A stretch of DNA of 64,000 nt, from assembly GCA_032622095.1 (NCBI GenBank), contig CP136064.1, positions 194,897,948 through 194,961,947 on the forward strand, written 5' to 3'. Under the pieces are notes generated by a model, which saw only the letters and a program-made list of their open reading frames with translations, made no database searches and had not been told where the DNA came from. Below, piece after piece: positions 12,248-23,676 of the stretch. Source of the stretch: Siphonodentalium dalli. Its lineage: Eukaryota; Mollusca; Scaphopoda; Gadilida; Siphonodentaliidae. Within the stretch, counting starts at the first letter, position 1; the number at the start of each line of letters is the position of its first letter. The position numbers and the translations under genes are program-made.

Positions 12248-12698
12248 ATGAGTATTGTTACCGTGGCAACATGCACCCTGAACCAGTGGGCTATGGACTT
12301 TGATGGGAATCTCAGGAGAATACTTAAAAGCATTGAAGAAGCTAAACGATTAGGCGCAAAGTACCGAGTTGGGCCTGAGTTAGAAATCACTGCTTATGGT
12401 TGTGGTGATCACTTCATCGAGAATGACACATTTCTACATTCTTGGCAAGTGCTTGCAGAATTACTTCTCTCCCCTGTCACAGAGGAGATTCTGTGTGATG
12501 TCGGAATGCCTGTGCTACACAAGAACGTTGCGTACAACTGCCGGGTGTATTTTCTGAATAAAAAGATTATGTTAATACGGCCAAAGCTGTACATGTGTGA
12601 TGACGGGAACTATAGAGAGACACGCTGGTTCACTTCATGGAAGAAAGAAAAAGAAACTGAAGAATATCATCTACCAAGAATGATCCAAAATGTGACAG
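12248..12698 (+). CDS. NADSYN1: NADSYN1 coding exon 1 (glutaminase domain, N-terminal half)
   Basis: The exon starts at ATG 12248 ([18 protein letters not shown]), matching the family's usual N-terminus, and covers residues 1-150 plus one base of codon 151. It holds the glutaminase Glu (E44) and Lys (K113). The donor is ACAG|GTACTG at 12698/12699, phase 1. The open frame continues into the intron with unrelated residues to a stop at 12742, so the splice boundary was set by the conserved LPRMIQ motif and the matching phase of exon 2. Confidence 0.95.
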
Positions 12699-15600
12699 GT
12701 ACTGTTTGTCAGAGTGGAATGGTTATTAACCCTCTCATTTAGTAGATGTTAATAGTATAGACATATTTCCTGCCTTGAGGTGGAATATAGCCAGGACTAT
12801 TTTAATCAAGGAGAAATAGCTCTCGCTATTCCACCTCAATGCAGGCAATATGTGTTTTATTATATATGACAGTTCTTGCTTCACACCAGCCCTGGCATCA
12901 GCAGCTGGATAAATAGTTCAAAATCTACAGCCCGGGCTAGAGTTCGCTTGACACAATTCTCGCGCAAATTTTGTCATTACACCAATCGTGACATCAGCCA
13001 GCACATAAATAGTTCAAAGACTATTGCTCGGGAGAGAGTTTGCTTTTCATAATTCTCGCTTGTAATAATTCTTGCCTTGCAACAATCGCGTCAATCATTG
13101 TGTCAGAAGGCACATATATAGTCCGAAGACTATCGCCCATGGGAATCGCAGATAGTTCGCTTGCCACAATTATTGCCTCACGCCAATCGTGACGTGTCAG
13201 CAGGAACAATTCAAGCCTCAAGCCAATTGTGACGTCAGCAGGCGGGTAATAGTCCGCTTGCCTAGCAATAATCAAAACTACTCTCTGACTCTTGATTGTG
13301 ATTCATCCAATCGAACAGTATGACAATCTGCGAACTCTACATATATAATAATCTCATGTATTGATCTTGTTTGGATCATCTAACAGATATTCATGGAAAA
13401 CTAAACTTGAACAAAACATCAACAACAAAAACCTACTATTAGCACAAAACCCTCTCTCAATTAGTATTCACTTTAAAATCGCAAATTCAAAGTTCTTGCA
13501 GTTGATGGACTGACAGCAGATATTTATTCATTGTCACACTTTGGATCGCTGGTCAATCAGTCAAGTGAGACCACCGATTGAGACCATGTGGCTGGCTCTT
13601 TCTTAGCCCTTAAAATTAGGGCTGTAACGATACACTTTTTCACGACACGATATGAATTACTTGATTTCCTGTATCTCGAAACACATGACAGTATACAATA
13701 CAAGTAGCATCGTTCGATAGTGTATCACGATACATTGAATTCACACTGAATCGTTACAGCCCTACTCACAATTAGCTAAAACAATGAGGTAGAGAAGGCC
13801 ATGGAGCCAATATAGAATTTTGAATATGCAGTTATAAATATATGCCATAAACACACCTACCATTCGATTTGCTGCCTCTCGATCTGGTTGGCAAGAACGC
13901 TCTCTGGCATTCAAGGTTGCTTATCTGGCTAAAGCGTTGTTTTTTTCCAGTAAGGTCCTATGTTTAAAGATACGGCAAGCATTGGTGGTTGATATTGCTG
14001 TTAAAATTGGCACATATTTTAAAACAGCCATAAACAGAAATAATATTATAGTATAGACAAACCTTGTTCTTATACCAATCATAAATATTGTGTTAATTGC
14101 ATTTTAGTGTCATGTAGTACTCTGTGTTATGTAAACAAACAACATGTTATGTTAAAAAAAAAACAGTACATAAAGAGTATGCGATAAGCAAAATACTCAA
14201 CACCGGGGAGACCCACACTAAGTGAACTTTTGTTAGAAATGTCACCAAGTTGTTTACAACATACCGGTATAGCGTTTGTTATTGCTCGCCTCTCAATATT
14301 TGGTGTTGAATGGGTCTCTATAAATCACTTTCCTAAAAACATTGCCACGGTGTTGAGTTTTATTTCTAAATTATAACAACGAGATTAAACTGGGACGCAT
14401 GCCAAATAATGCATTTACCCTATACTGTGGTTATGGCATGACCGCACATATGATACCGACAGAAGAAATACTATTTAAGATCTAAAAATAGGCATAACAA
14501 AAGCAAGTGGGTGTGAGTTTTTCACATCCACTGTGCTCTCGGAAGCACATTTCTCTTATGCAATTGACATATTTCACGTCTATAATGTACTGCCAGTCTA
14601 TTATTCTCGATGCTGGGGTAATAACTCTATTCTAGCTCCTACAGGTACTTTTAAATTTGTTTTCATTTTAGTAAATGGGGGAGGGGGTCTTGTGGGAGAA
14701 TCTGAGAAAGCTGTTCTGTGTTCTTATTTCATGACATTAACACTGCCTCAGTATAGAAATAATCGGTTACTCATACATTAAGTGGGCCTTTAACTAAAAT
14801 TACATTGTTTCCTTATCGCAGAACAGAGAACAGTCCCTATCGGTGATGCTGTGATATCAACATTGGATACGTGTATTGGTAGTGAGATGTGTGGGGAGTT
14901 ATGGACCCCTGACAACTCTCACAGCAAAATGTCACTGGATGGCGTGGAAATAATATCAAATGCAAGCGGAAGTCACCACATGCTGAGAAAAGCTGACCTG
15001 CGAATCAACAAAATAAAGTCTGCGATGCTTACGACTGGGGGGGTTTACTTGTACTCAAATCTAATTGGTTGTGATGGTGACAGATTATACTACGATGGCA
15101 ACTCAGTTATTGTTATAAATGGTCAACTGGTAGCACAAGGGCCCCAGTTTTCGATGGAGGAAGTTATTGTAACCACTGCTACTGTCGACCTTGACGATGT
15201 CAGAAGTATGCGTAATGCTTCCAGATCAAGAAACATATCAGCATCATTAGCAAAGTCGTATCCACGGATAACATGTGATTTTGCAGTGACTCACAGACAC
15301 ACTGAAATGATTGCCATATCAAATGAAATTGAAAAGCTCTATCACACACCAGAAGAGGAAATCAGTCTTGGACCTGCTTGTTGGCTGTGGGACTATCTCC
15401 GTCGTAGTGGACAGGGTGGCTATTTCCTGCCGCTCAGTGGCGGTATAGACAGTTCCAGTGTTGCTTGCATTGTTGCTTCGATGTGCCATCTGTTATGTCG
15501 AAACTGTGCAGATGGTAATTTGCAGGTTTTATCCGACGTGAGGAGAATTATTGGCGACCCAAATTACACACCTACTGATCCTAAAGAACTAGCCCAGAGA

Positions 15601-18600
15601 ATATTATTTACATGTTACATGGGGACAGAGAACAGCTCGGCGGATACAAAAGCAAGGGCTTCTAATTTAGCCCAACAAATCGGGAGTAATCATCTATCCA
15701 TTACTATTGACATAGCTGTGTCTGCTCTTATGACAATTTTCACCACAGCTGTCAACAGAATTCCTAAATTTAAAGCTCACGGTGGTGGAATGAGAGAGAA
15801 CTTGGCACTTCAGAATATTCAAGCTCGGGTCAGGATGGTTCTGGCTTACATGTTTGCACAGCTCATACTCTGGGTACAAGGACGTTCTGGTCGTTTACTT
15901 GTTCTTGGTACGACTAATGTTGATGAAAAACTTCGAGGAAACATGACGAAATATGACTGCTCGAGTGCCGATGTTAACCCAATTGGAGGAATTTGCAAAT
16001 CTGAAGTGAGAAGCTTCGTAAAATATTGTACGAGGAAATTTAATTTCACTGCATTAGAGGAAATTTATATAGCCCCGCCCAATGCTGAGTTGGAACCATT
16101 GTTGAATGGTGCGATAGCTCAGACTGACGAAGAAGACATGGGAATGACATATGATGAGCTGTCCATATATGGCAAACTTAGGAAGCAGTCATACTGTGGC
16201 CCATACAGTATGTTCAGTAAACTGGTTCTCAAATGGAAGGACAGATTTACACCGGCTGAGGTGAGATAACAGTATTTGATTACAAACCTCTAGCATTTAT
16301 TGATGAATTAACCCTTTCTATATGGATTCTCTCATTCAGTTATAAAAGTATACGTTGGAATGGTCTATTATTCATTTAGAGGAGTGTTCAGTTAATAAAA
16401 GCAGATGACAGACAGAAATAGTCTTGTTCATTATTTAATTGTTATTCATTTGTTTGTATACTTACTTAGTTCATCGCTCAGTTATGTTTTCATTGTGACA
16501 TGGTATAATTATGGCATCACATAGAATAAGCATTGATGAGGTCAAGGAGAACCCAGCCATGGATTTTTCTACAATATATGAGGAACTTCTAAAACATACC
16601 AATGATCCAGACGAAATATCTCCCGACTCACCATTTGATCTTCAGGATCAAAATTGTCAATATATATCTCCTTCAGAATATAAAACCAAATACGAACACG
16701 CTAACAATAAAGGGCCAAACATCTTAAACCTCAATTGTCGGAGTTTAAGTGTTAACTGGGATAAATTAAATAACTTTCTCTGTGAACTGCAACAAGAAAA
16801 GAACATATTCGGTATAATAGGACTAACATAAGTATTCAAAATACACACAAATAGTCTAGATTTCTCTCTAGAAGGTTACCACCCTCTCCTATATAAGACG
16901 AGAACAGAGACCGACGACGGAAGAGGGCGTGGCAGTTTATGTTTATGAGAATTTATCATATAAAATTAGAGACGATCTCACAATTTTTAATGCTCACAAA
17001 TTTGAATCTCTGTTCCTGGAAATATTTCCCGAAAAAAATCATTCCTACATCATCGGTTGTATCTACAGACCAAATGCCGCGCCCTTAGCTGACTTAGACG
17101 TATTCTAATCGTCGATTGAAAACATATTAGGTATTGTAAACAACGAGCACAAAAAATGCTATTTATTCGGTGATTTCAATATAGATTTATTAAAGTTCGC
17201 CACACATAACAAAACTGAAAAATTCGTCGATACAATGTTCTCAGAAGGCTTTTTACCATCCATTACCAGACCTACTATAGAATAACTGAATTCTCAGCTA
17301 CTCTAAATAGACAACATTTTCTCAAATAACGTTTTGAATGATAACGAATCGGGTATAATAATTACCGATGTTTCTGATCATTTGGCATGTTTCTACACTA
17401 GATCACCGGCGCCACTTATGAGCTCTACGCGTGAACGGCGAGTTTATTCACACAAAAATATGAACTTGTTCAAACAAATTCTTACCACATCATCGTTTGA
17501 TGATGTATACAATTGTCAGTGTCCAAACGAATAATACAACAGATTCATTACAACGTATACCGATGCATTCCATACAGCCTTCCCAGTAACTAATACTCAT
17601 ATCCGTAAAAGATTCATAAAACAAAATCCTTGGATCACTTTTGGAGTCCTAACGTCTTCGCATACAAAAAACAAACTATATAGAACGAAACTAAAAAATC
17701 CAACCGATCTAAACATAAAAAAATATATAACATTCTGCAGTGTATATAATAAAGTCATCAGGAAGAGTAAATCGCTTTACTATAAGAATATGTTCAACGA
17801 AAACAGGGGCAACATGAAAGCCACTTAGAAAATCCTTAGAAGTATTATCGGCAAGAATAAATCATCAGTCATACCACCAAACGAATTCATCAGCAACGGA
17901 GAACGCATACATGTATATGACCCAAAAGAGATTGCATCCCATTTCAATTCATTCTTTGTTAATGTTGGACACAACATAGTCAACTCGATACCTCATACTG
18001 AAAACTCACATGTAGATTATCTTACGGGCCATTATCCACATATTTTTAAACTTCTCCCGACAAATGAGCAAGAAGTAATCCTAACAGCATTCAAAAGAAA
18101 ACCAAAACATACTCTTGATTTAAATAATATTTCCAACAAACTTATGAAAGTAACAATTAATGAAGTAGGACAACCACTGGCCCACATAATTAATCGTTCA
18201 TTCAAAGTGGGAACATTTCCAGATGACATGAAACTGGCGAAAGTTATTCCAGTCTTTAAAAAGGGCGATAATTCTAATTTCAATAATTATCGACCGATAA
18301 GTATACTTCCTCTATTTTCCATCAGACTCAGAGACTTTCTTAACGACAATGATATATTGTACGAACACCAGTATGGTTTACGTAGCAAACACTCAACCTA
18401 CCATCCCATAATTCAACTCCTAAGTTCAGTTGCACAAAATAATTACCAAATATCTAGAGATTCAACATTAGCATTATTCGTTGATTTTTCGAAAGCATTT
18501 GACTCTATAAATCATGAAATACTCTTATCTAAACTATCCCACTATGGAATTATAGGTCTCACAAATGACTGGTTTCGTAGCTATTTAGTTAATAGACAAC

Positions 18601-21600
18601 AATGTGTATGCTTTAAAAATACACTCTCTGAAACTATAGATGTTAGTTGTGGAGTGCCCCATGCAGGGGTATATTTTAGGACCTCTTCTTTTTCTAATTT
18701 ACGTTAACGACATGAAAGATGCAACCACCCTCTCGCTACTTTCATTTGATGACGACACAACCCTGTATACATACACGACTTAGAAGCATATATGAATACC
18801 GAAATAGCAAAATTCTTCGAATGGTGTTGTGCAAATTATATACAAATAAATCCTTCAAAATGTAAATATATTCTCTTTCATCCTATGTACAACTCGCATA
18901 GGGGTGATAATCTATCACTTAGGATCAACCGAAATTGCACAGGTTGGTAACACGAGACACGAACAATCATTAACATATTTAGGTGTGAAATTGGATGAAA
19001 ATTTGAAATTCATCATCACATAGATCATGTGTGCTCTAGAATTGCCAGTGCAAATTATAGTCTGAATATAATTAAGCACTTCTTACCACGCGAAGCACTC
19101 AAATCGTTATATACTATGCAATAGTTCACAGTCACTTGATGTATGCTATACGTATATGGGGAAATTCGAATAAAAGTGATAGAGTATTCAAACTGCAGAA
19201 AAAATGAATGCGCATAATAAACAATAACAAATATAATAGTCACACAGATCCGCTATTTAAAACAAATGACATTTTAAAATTTAATGATATCTATACCCTG
19301 CATTCAAATCTCCTTGTGCATGACTGGTTTCACGACCAGTTACCAAATTCATTTTAAAATTTCTTCACAAGTTCCCAAAATGACACGCGACAAGATGGTA
19401 TGCTCAAATCTGGGACACCGAAAAGTGTCTTCTCGGAAAACTTACCAGAACACTATCTTCCGAAGATGTGGAATTCCCTGGACGACAAACTAATACGTCT
19501 TCCAACACGAACAATGTTCAAAAATGATTACTCTCGAAATATGCTATCTTCATTTCAACTGAATCCCAAAATGTACATACAAAAATAATTGTCCTGACTG
19601 CAACGATGTGTAATAAGTAGTATAGTATTCGTATAGCGATAACTGACATTGCATGACAAGAGAGAAGGGTAGATAGTACATGTGCATCATCACCCCATCG
19701 CAGGAAATACATGAATGTATTATTCGAATGACTTGTCCGACCCATTGGTTAAACAATTATCATGGTTCTCCGCTGGCCTCATCCACATATCCATATTCCA
19801 CATGCTTGTACTTTACATACTGAGCGATGAACGGTGAACGACAAACGAATTATACTATTATTTATTTTAAAACAGACATTTATATACCAATGTTCAAAGT
19901 TAACAAGACAAAACCTAGATAAATTAAAATTATTATTACATGTATAGTTATATTACTTTTCAACGGGGACGGCAGGTAGACAACCTTCTTGGTTATGCTG
20001 TCCCCGATAGCTCATTGAATGTTATACTATTACACTGTGTATATAATTGTATATATCATATGAATGAGTTATGAATAAATAATCATAGTCATTGTCATAG
20101 AAAAACAAATAATACAATAGCAGAATAAGTAATATTCATTGGTGGGGAATGTTCAGATAATAAGTTCAACAAACGACCATAGTTGAACTTATTATCAGAA
20201 CATTTCCTAAGGGAAACACTCATCAATGAGTTTTTAATATAGAATGGGTTAAAAGTGGTATTGAATTATGTCCCTGGTGAAAACACACACATTTAGACAG
20301 CTCTTAACTATGGCCCACATTGGAACTATTTTTTTTCACATTCTTAAACACAAAGCCCTCAGTTTGAACTGTCATAGACATGTGAATGTCAAAATGACTG
20401 ACAGCACAGATATGGACAAAGCTACAAAGGCGATGTATGCACTACTGTCGAAAGTACGGAATCTTCACTTATCTATCGATTTGTCTTTGAAACTTTTTGA
20501 CTACTTAGTCCAACCTATTCTATTGTACGGTTGTGAAATTTGGGGATTTGAAAATATTCGCCATATTGAGACGGTACACCTGGCATTTTGTAAATCATTG
20601 ACAAATATGAAAAGCAGCACCCCAAGTTATATGGTTTATGGCGAATTAGGCCGATGGCCACTATCTATCGAGATCAAGAAGAGAATGATCTCATACTGGT
20701 GTCGAATTGTCAAGAAAGATAATGGTATCACATCAGTACTCGATAACTTACTGTTAGAAATGCACAAAAATAAACACGTGAGATATATTGATTATATTTC
20801 AGGAGTTATCCAATCTGCGAATCTTAATGATAACTGGGATAACCAAACTCCTCTATCGTGCAGCTCCTTTAGAAGTTTTAATGCAACACTAATTGAAGAG
20901 TTTAGAATCCAGTGGCGTAACGATGTTGGTTCCTCGGAAAGAGGGGAGTTTTATAAACATCTGAAATCACAACCCTCATTGAGTTGGCACTATACTAACA
21001 CGCCATTTGACATTATGATCCACGTTCAGAAAATACGAACATCCAATCATAAATTGGGTATGGAGACCGGTAGGTGGAGAAAACGGAAAAGCAAACATAA
21101 AACTAATAACAAAGACAGTTCTTGCTCGCTTTGCAACGCACTGATATGTGATGAATTTCATTTTATATTAATGTGCCCGCAACTCAAAGATTTGCGCGAG
21201 AAATTTATTCCGAAGTCATGTAATCACGCACCGTCGAGAGAACTTGTATTCGAAATTCTTAGCTCAACAAGTTCTGAGATATTGAACAATATGGCAATTT
21301 TTATTAAACTTGGTTTGAAACATTTCCTATAATCAGGGCACACTTTTGAAGGCTGTATTGTATTTTTAGCTGTACTCGTTTGCATATATTGAATATGTTA
21401 GGTGTATATGTTATTTAATGTTACATGTTTGTTTAGTCCACTGAATTACATGTATCTGTATGATGTTACAGTTTAATATTGAATATGTAATATTTGTTTT
21501 GTAATGTTTCTGTGAACCGCTAATTATCATTCTATGTGTAAATAATTGTCTCATGTCACATGTAAAAATGGCTGAGAATAAAGCATTCATTCACATTCAC

Positions 21601-22582
21601 GAGTCTACAAGACACTTTATCTTGTCATAATTATATTATCCAAATAGACCGCTTTTAACTATAAATTCTGAGCATGTGAGATATGAGTTCTAGTATTTCT
21701 AGTATCAATTGACAGTTCCAACATCGAAAAATGAAATAAAGCAGAATCATTTTTTACAAATAAGACGTGTTCTGACACGCAACAGAAACCACAAATAAGA
21801 CGTGTTCTGAAATTTGGGGCTCGGCACAGGATAATCAGCTACTCGGGGACTACAGTAATGTCCTAAATAATCAACTCCTTACGAACAGCAGAATTGTGTC
21901 GATTATTTAGGGCACTACTGTATATTGTCACACATATTTTCTATAAAATTAACAAAGCATTACAGAATTGTTCCGGTTCTTCATTCTTGATACATTCAAG
22001 ATACACGACTCAATTAAAAAACCCATGATCTGCAGGGCCCTATTTGTCAATCACAATGTGCTCCATTTAAATTTGTTCACTCAGCAGTAGGCAGTGTTGG
22101 TGAACTAAAAGTTAGCAGTTCTGATCAATCAAAATATGACTGATATTCAATTTGAATTACAGCCTAGAAATGTACAAATATTGGCTGGTAATTAAGCAGA
22201 CAATTCAGACAACATTGTGAAAACAATCATGATTATCTGCATTTTACAGAGGTAAAATGAATAGCTAACTTCTATTTTGCAGGTTGCTGATAAAGTGAAG
22301 CATTTCTTCCGCTGCTATTCAATAAATCGTCACAAAATGACAATAATAACTCCTTCATATTACGCTGAATCCTACAGTCCAGATGACAACAGATTTGACC
22401 AGCGACAGTTGCTCTACAACGTAGTTTGGCCATGGCAATTTCAGTGCATCGATGAGAAAGTCAAACTATTATCAACACTCGCTCTCCCTGAGAAGGTTTA
22501 TGGCTCAGAAGGTGGAACCAATCAAAATACCCCTTTGAAAGCACGTCCTGGTGAAAACCCCAGCAGAGTAAAGAATAAATGA
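12248..22582 (+). CDS. NADSYN1: Glutamine-dependent NAD+ synthetase gene (three coding exons)
   Basis: The gene encodes the cytosolic enzyme that makes NAD+ from nicotinic acid adenine dinucleotide, ATP and glutamine (EC 6.3.5.1), the last step of the de novo and Preiss-Handler routes. Joining 12248-12698, 14822-16260 and 22283-22582 gives an uninterrupted frame of 730 codons (729 residues), close to the ~700 residues of animal orthologues. The N-terminal nitrilase-type glutaminase carries the expected Glu-Lys-Cys triad (E44 in GPELE, K113 in RPK, C168 in DTCIGSE). The C-terminal synthetase carries the ATP-pyrophosphatase loop SGGID at 356-360, preceded by LGPACWLWD. Both splice junctions are GT-AG, keep phase and rejoin conserved sequence. 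Intron 1 is 2.1 kb; intron 2 is 6.0 kb and retrotransposon-filled. No inactivating change is visible, so I infer a working host gene. Confidence 0.96.
12763..12850. repeat. Hairpin MITE in NADSYN1 intron 1
   Basis: The left arm (cctgccttgaggtggaata, about 12763-12790) pairs with the right arm (about 12825-12850). No coding capacity. Confidence 0.7.
12872..13265 (+). repeat. ~100-bp minisatellite in NADSYN1 intron 1
   Basis: About four diverged copies of a unit containing caccaatcgtgacatcagc, cacataaatagttcaaagac and gttcgcttgccacaatt. The last copy contains a consensus CRE palindrome TGACGTCA (13230-13237); other copies have decayed versions. Whether it binds anything is unknown. Confidence 0.75.
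13617..13764. mobile_element. 148-bp MITE with TAGGGCTGTAACGAT termini
   Basis: The terminal inverted repeats TAGGGCTGTAACGATAC and its complement (ending at 13764) enclose an AT-rich centre. The ends resemble those of non-autonomous hAT elements. I could not find a clean 8-bp duplication in the flanks, so the superfamily is tentative. Confidence 0.7.
14160..14365. repeat. Dispersed repeat, related to 2,575-2,670
   Basis: Shares a stretch of the form taaagagtRtgcgata ... gaRtgggtc ... ctNNcMaaaaacatYgc with 2,575-2,670. It lies in NADSYN1 intron 1. No coding potential. Confidence 0.45.
14822..16260 (+). CDS. NADSYN1: NADSYN1 coding exon 2 (rest of glutaminase and most of synthetase domain)
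   Basis: Acceptor ttatcgcag at 14813-14821; donor GAG|GTGAGA at 16260/16261, phase 0. The exon encodes residues 151-630 and completes codon 151. It contains the glutaminase nucleophile C168 (DTCIGSE), NASGSHH, the interdomain linker, the [13 protein letters not shown] loop, the [11 protein letters not shown] helix, the TNVDE and [15 protein letters not shown] substrate-binding segments and the [11 protein letters not shown] motif. In vertebrates this stretch is cut by many introns; here it is a single 1.4-kb exon. Confidence 0.96.
16305..16430 (+). repeat. Left part of a dispersed repeat split by a retrotransposon
   Basis: The stretch aaccctttctatatggattc ... ggaatggtctattattcattt ... taaaagcagatgac matches the reverse complement of 36,060-36,185. 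The remainder of that repeat appears after the retrotransposon, at 20,140-20,250, so the LINE at 16.5-20.1 kb seems to have inserted into it. Confidence 0.55.
16511..20100 (+). pseudogene. Decayed CR1/Jockey-like non-LTR retrotransposon in NADSYN1 intron 2
   Basis: Broken frames in order encode an N-terminal leader, the endonuclease start ([16 protein letters not shown], near 16,720), the endonuclease middle (IIGCIYRPN near 17,050; LFGDFNIDL near 17,165), its end ([11 protein letters not shown] near 17,360), then reverse transcriptase: [19 protein letters not shown] (near 18,265), motif [14 protein letters not shown] (near 18,480), a shifted VPQG-like motif B (near 18,655) and motif C FDDDTTLY (near 18,745), where Tyr-Ala is replaced by Phe-Asp. 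The thumb and C-terminus follow to about 19,590. Many stops and frameshifts make it inactive. The 3' UTR has a hairpin and a tail aataatcatagtcattgtc ending near 20,100. Sense to the host gene. Confidence 0.9.
20140..20250 (+). repeat. Right part of the split dispersed repeat, with hairpin
   Basis: A hairpin at 20148-20204 (aatgttcagataataagttc and complement) is followed by aagggaaacactcatcaatga. The same hairpin and flank occur on the minus strand at about 35,940-36,050, directly joined there to the part found here at 16,305-16,430. Confidence 0.6.
20268..21600 (+). pseudogene. Second non-LTR retrotransposon, RT C-terminal fragment and 3' UTR
   Basis: A 354-codon open frame (to 21332) covers the post-catalytic part of a reverse transcriptase: [56 protein letters not shown], and a C-terminal Cys/His cluster [18 protein letters not shown] that matches the zinc-knuckle-like domain ending L2/CR1-type polyproteins. 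EN and RT cores are absent (5' truncation). A 270-bp 3' UTR ends in ataaagcattcattcacattcac at about 21,600. Its sequence differs from the element at 16.5 kb, so it is a separate family. The long open frame suggests it is the younger of the two. Confidence 0.85.
21853..21920. mobile_element. 68-bp mariner-type MITE
   Basis: The termini CAGTAATGTCCTAAATAATC and GATTATTTAGGGCACTACTG are imperfect inverted repeats, and TA dinucleotides flank both ends (21851-21852, 21921-21922), as Tc1/mariner insertion predicts. Related to the longer element at 25,144-25,381. Confidence 0.75.
22283..22582 (+). CDS. NADSYN1: NADSYN1 coding exon 3 (C-terminus)
   Basis: Acceptor tattttgcag at 22273-22282, phase 0. 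The exon encodes the last 99 residues, starting [19 protein letters not shown], through [10 protein letters not shown] and the conserved WPWQF motif near the family's usual end, then a lineage-specific tail rich in Pro/Lys before the TGA at 22580-22582. Confidence 0.95.
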   Translation, partial: VADKVKHFFRCYSINRHKMTIITPSYYAESYSPDDNRFDQRQLLYNVVWPWQFQCIDEKVKLLSTLALPEKVYGSEGGTNQNTPLKARPGENPSRVKNK

Positions 22583-22709
22583 GAGTAAAGCTCCAAAAAC
22601 AAATGTTGGAATCACAGTTTCTGGCAATAATTGCAGTTTGTTGTGCAGTGATTTTGATATGCATGATGATAGTGACGACGGACACCGACTTGTTCAAAAT
22701 ATAGTGAAC

Positions 22710-22715
22710 AATAAA
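22710..22715 (+). terminator. Candidate polyadenylation signal of NADSYN1
   Basis: AATAAA lies 128 bases after the stop codon. It is the first good signal downstream (another AATAAA overlaps the last codons). Confidence 0.45.
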
Positions 22716-22903
22716 CTGAAGAAGGTGAATAATCGCGATGCAAACAGTACATTAACTGTACACATCATATAAAACTAGTCTCAAACACAATAAGTTATAA
22801 TACATGTAAGTTATCAATAAGGCTATCAAGAATACATTTCTGTATTCTCATCCATGTATTTGGTCACATTCCATGACTGGATTTTCCTGAAATTTTGCGA
22901 AAA

Positions 22904-22983
22904 CCCTGTGCCAATGCATTCTCTTATATATGTGAGTTTCCATATGGAAGACTCTCATATATAAGAGAATGCACAGGCACAGG
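22904..22983. repeat. Hairpin related to the 35.4-kb foldback element
   Basis: Arms ccctgtgccaatgcattctc and its complement surround tatatatgtgag and its partner. The same hairpin occurs twice inside the foldback element at 35,347-35,816. Confidence 0.8.
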
Positions 22984-23143
22984 ATCTGTAATGCTGCACC
23001 AGCTCAGCTCCTGTACATGACAGTTTTTTTTAATTAAAATCGATCTTCGAAAACACTTTCAAGTAATATATTGCAACCTCAAATGTTTCACTTATGTTTT
23101 TGTTATAATATCTTAAACCTTCATTGAAAGAAGTTTCATATAA

Positions 23144-23167
23144 ATGTTGTTGTTGTTGTTGTTGTTG
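23144..23167 (+). repeat. (TTG)n microsatellite
   Basis: Seven to eight TTG/GTT units. Confidence 0.9.
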
Positions 23168-23676
23168 GAAGTGTTGTCGGGAAGAGATAGAGCATCTTTA
23201 AGCAGGATAGACCCAACATATGAAATTCAGCAAAAAATAGTCTATACATGTAAAAGGTTTGACTTCCATAATTATTGAAAATAAAAAAAACTTCCTCCAT
23301 CACATCACATTTTCTCCATAGAATTGCCTGAAAACACAGATATTTATTTTAATGGTCTTACATGCAAGTCTCAAATTCAATACAATTGTTGGACCAAAGC
23401 TGCTGAGTTCATATGCTGATCACATATTATATAGAAGCACCCATTTTAGAAAATATTTGAATACTCAGTCTCATATCATCCATTTGAAATTCCACATACA
23501 GTAAAACATCTCCAAAACCTGACCCTCAAAAAACCAAATCGCTCTCCATACCGAAACAAAATGCCTGGTCCCGAATTCAACCAAGTTCAATGTCACAAAC
23601 AATTACCTCTGTAATCAGGAACCTCTCCATTCCGAACGCCGAGTGGATCAGCGTTTTCGTACCATTGTCTAACGTA

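Noticed and set aside
13230-13237. CRE site as a NADSYN1 enhancer
   Set aside because: A single TGACGTCA within an intronic minisatellite whose other copies lack it; no evidence of function.
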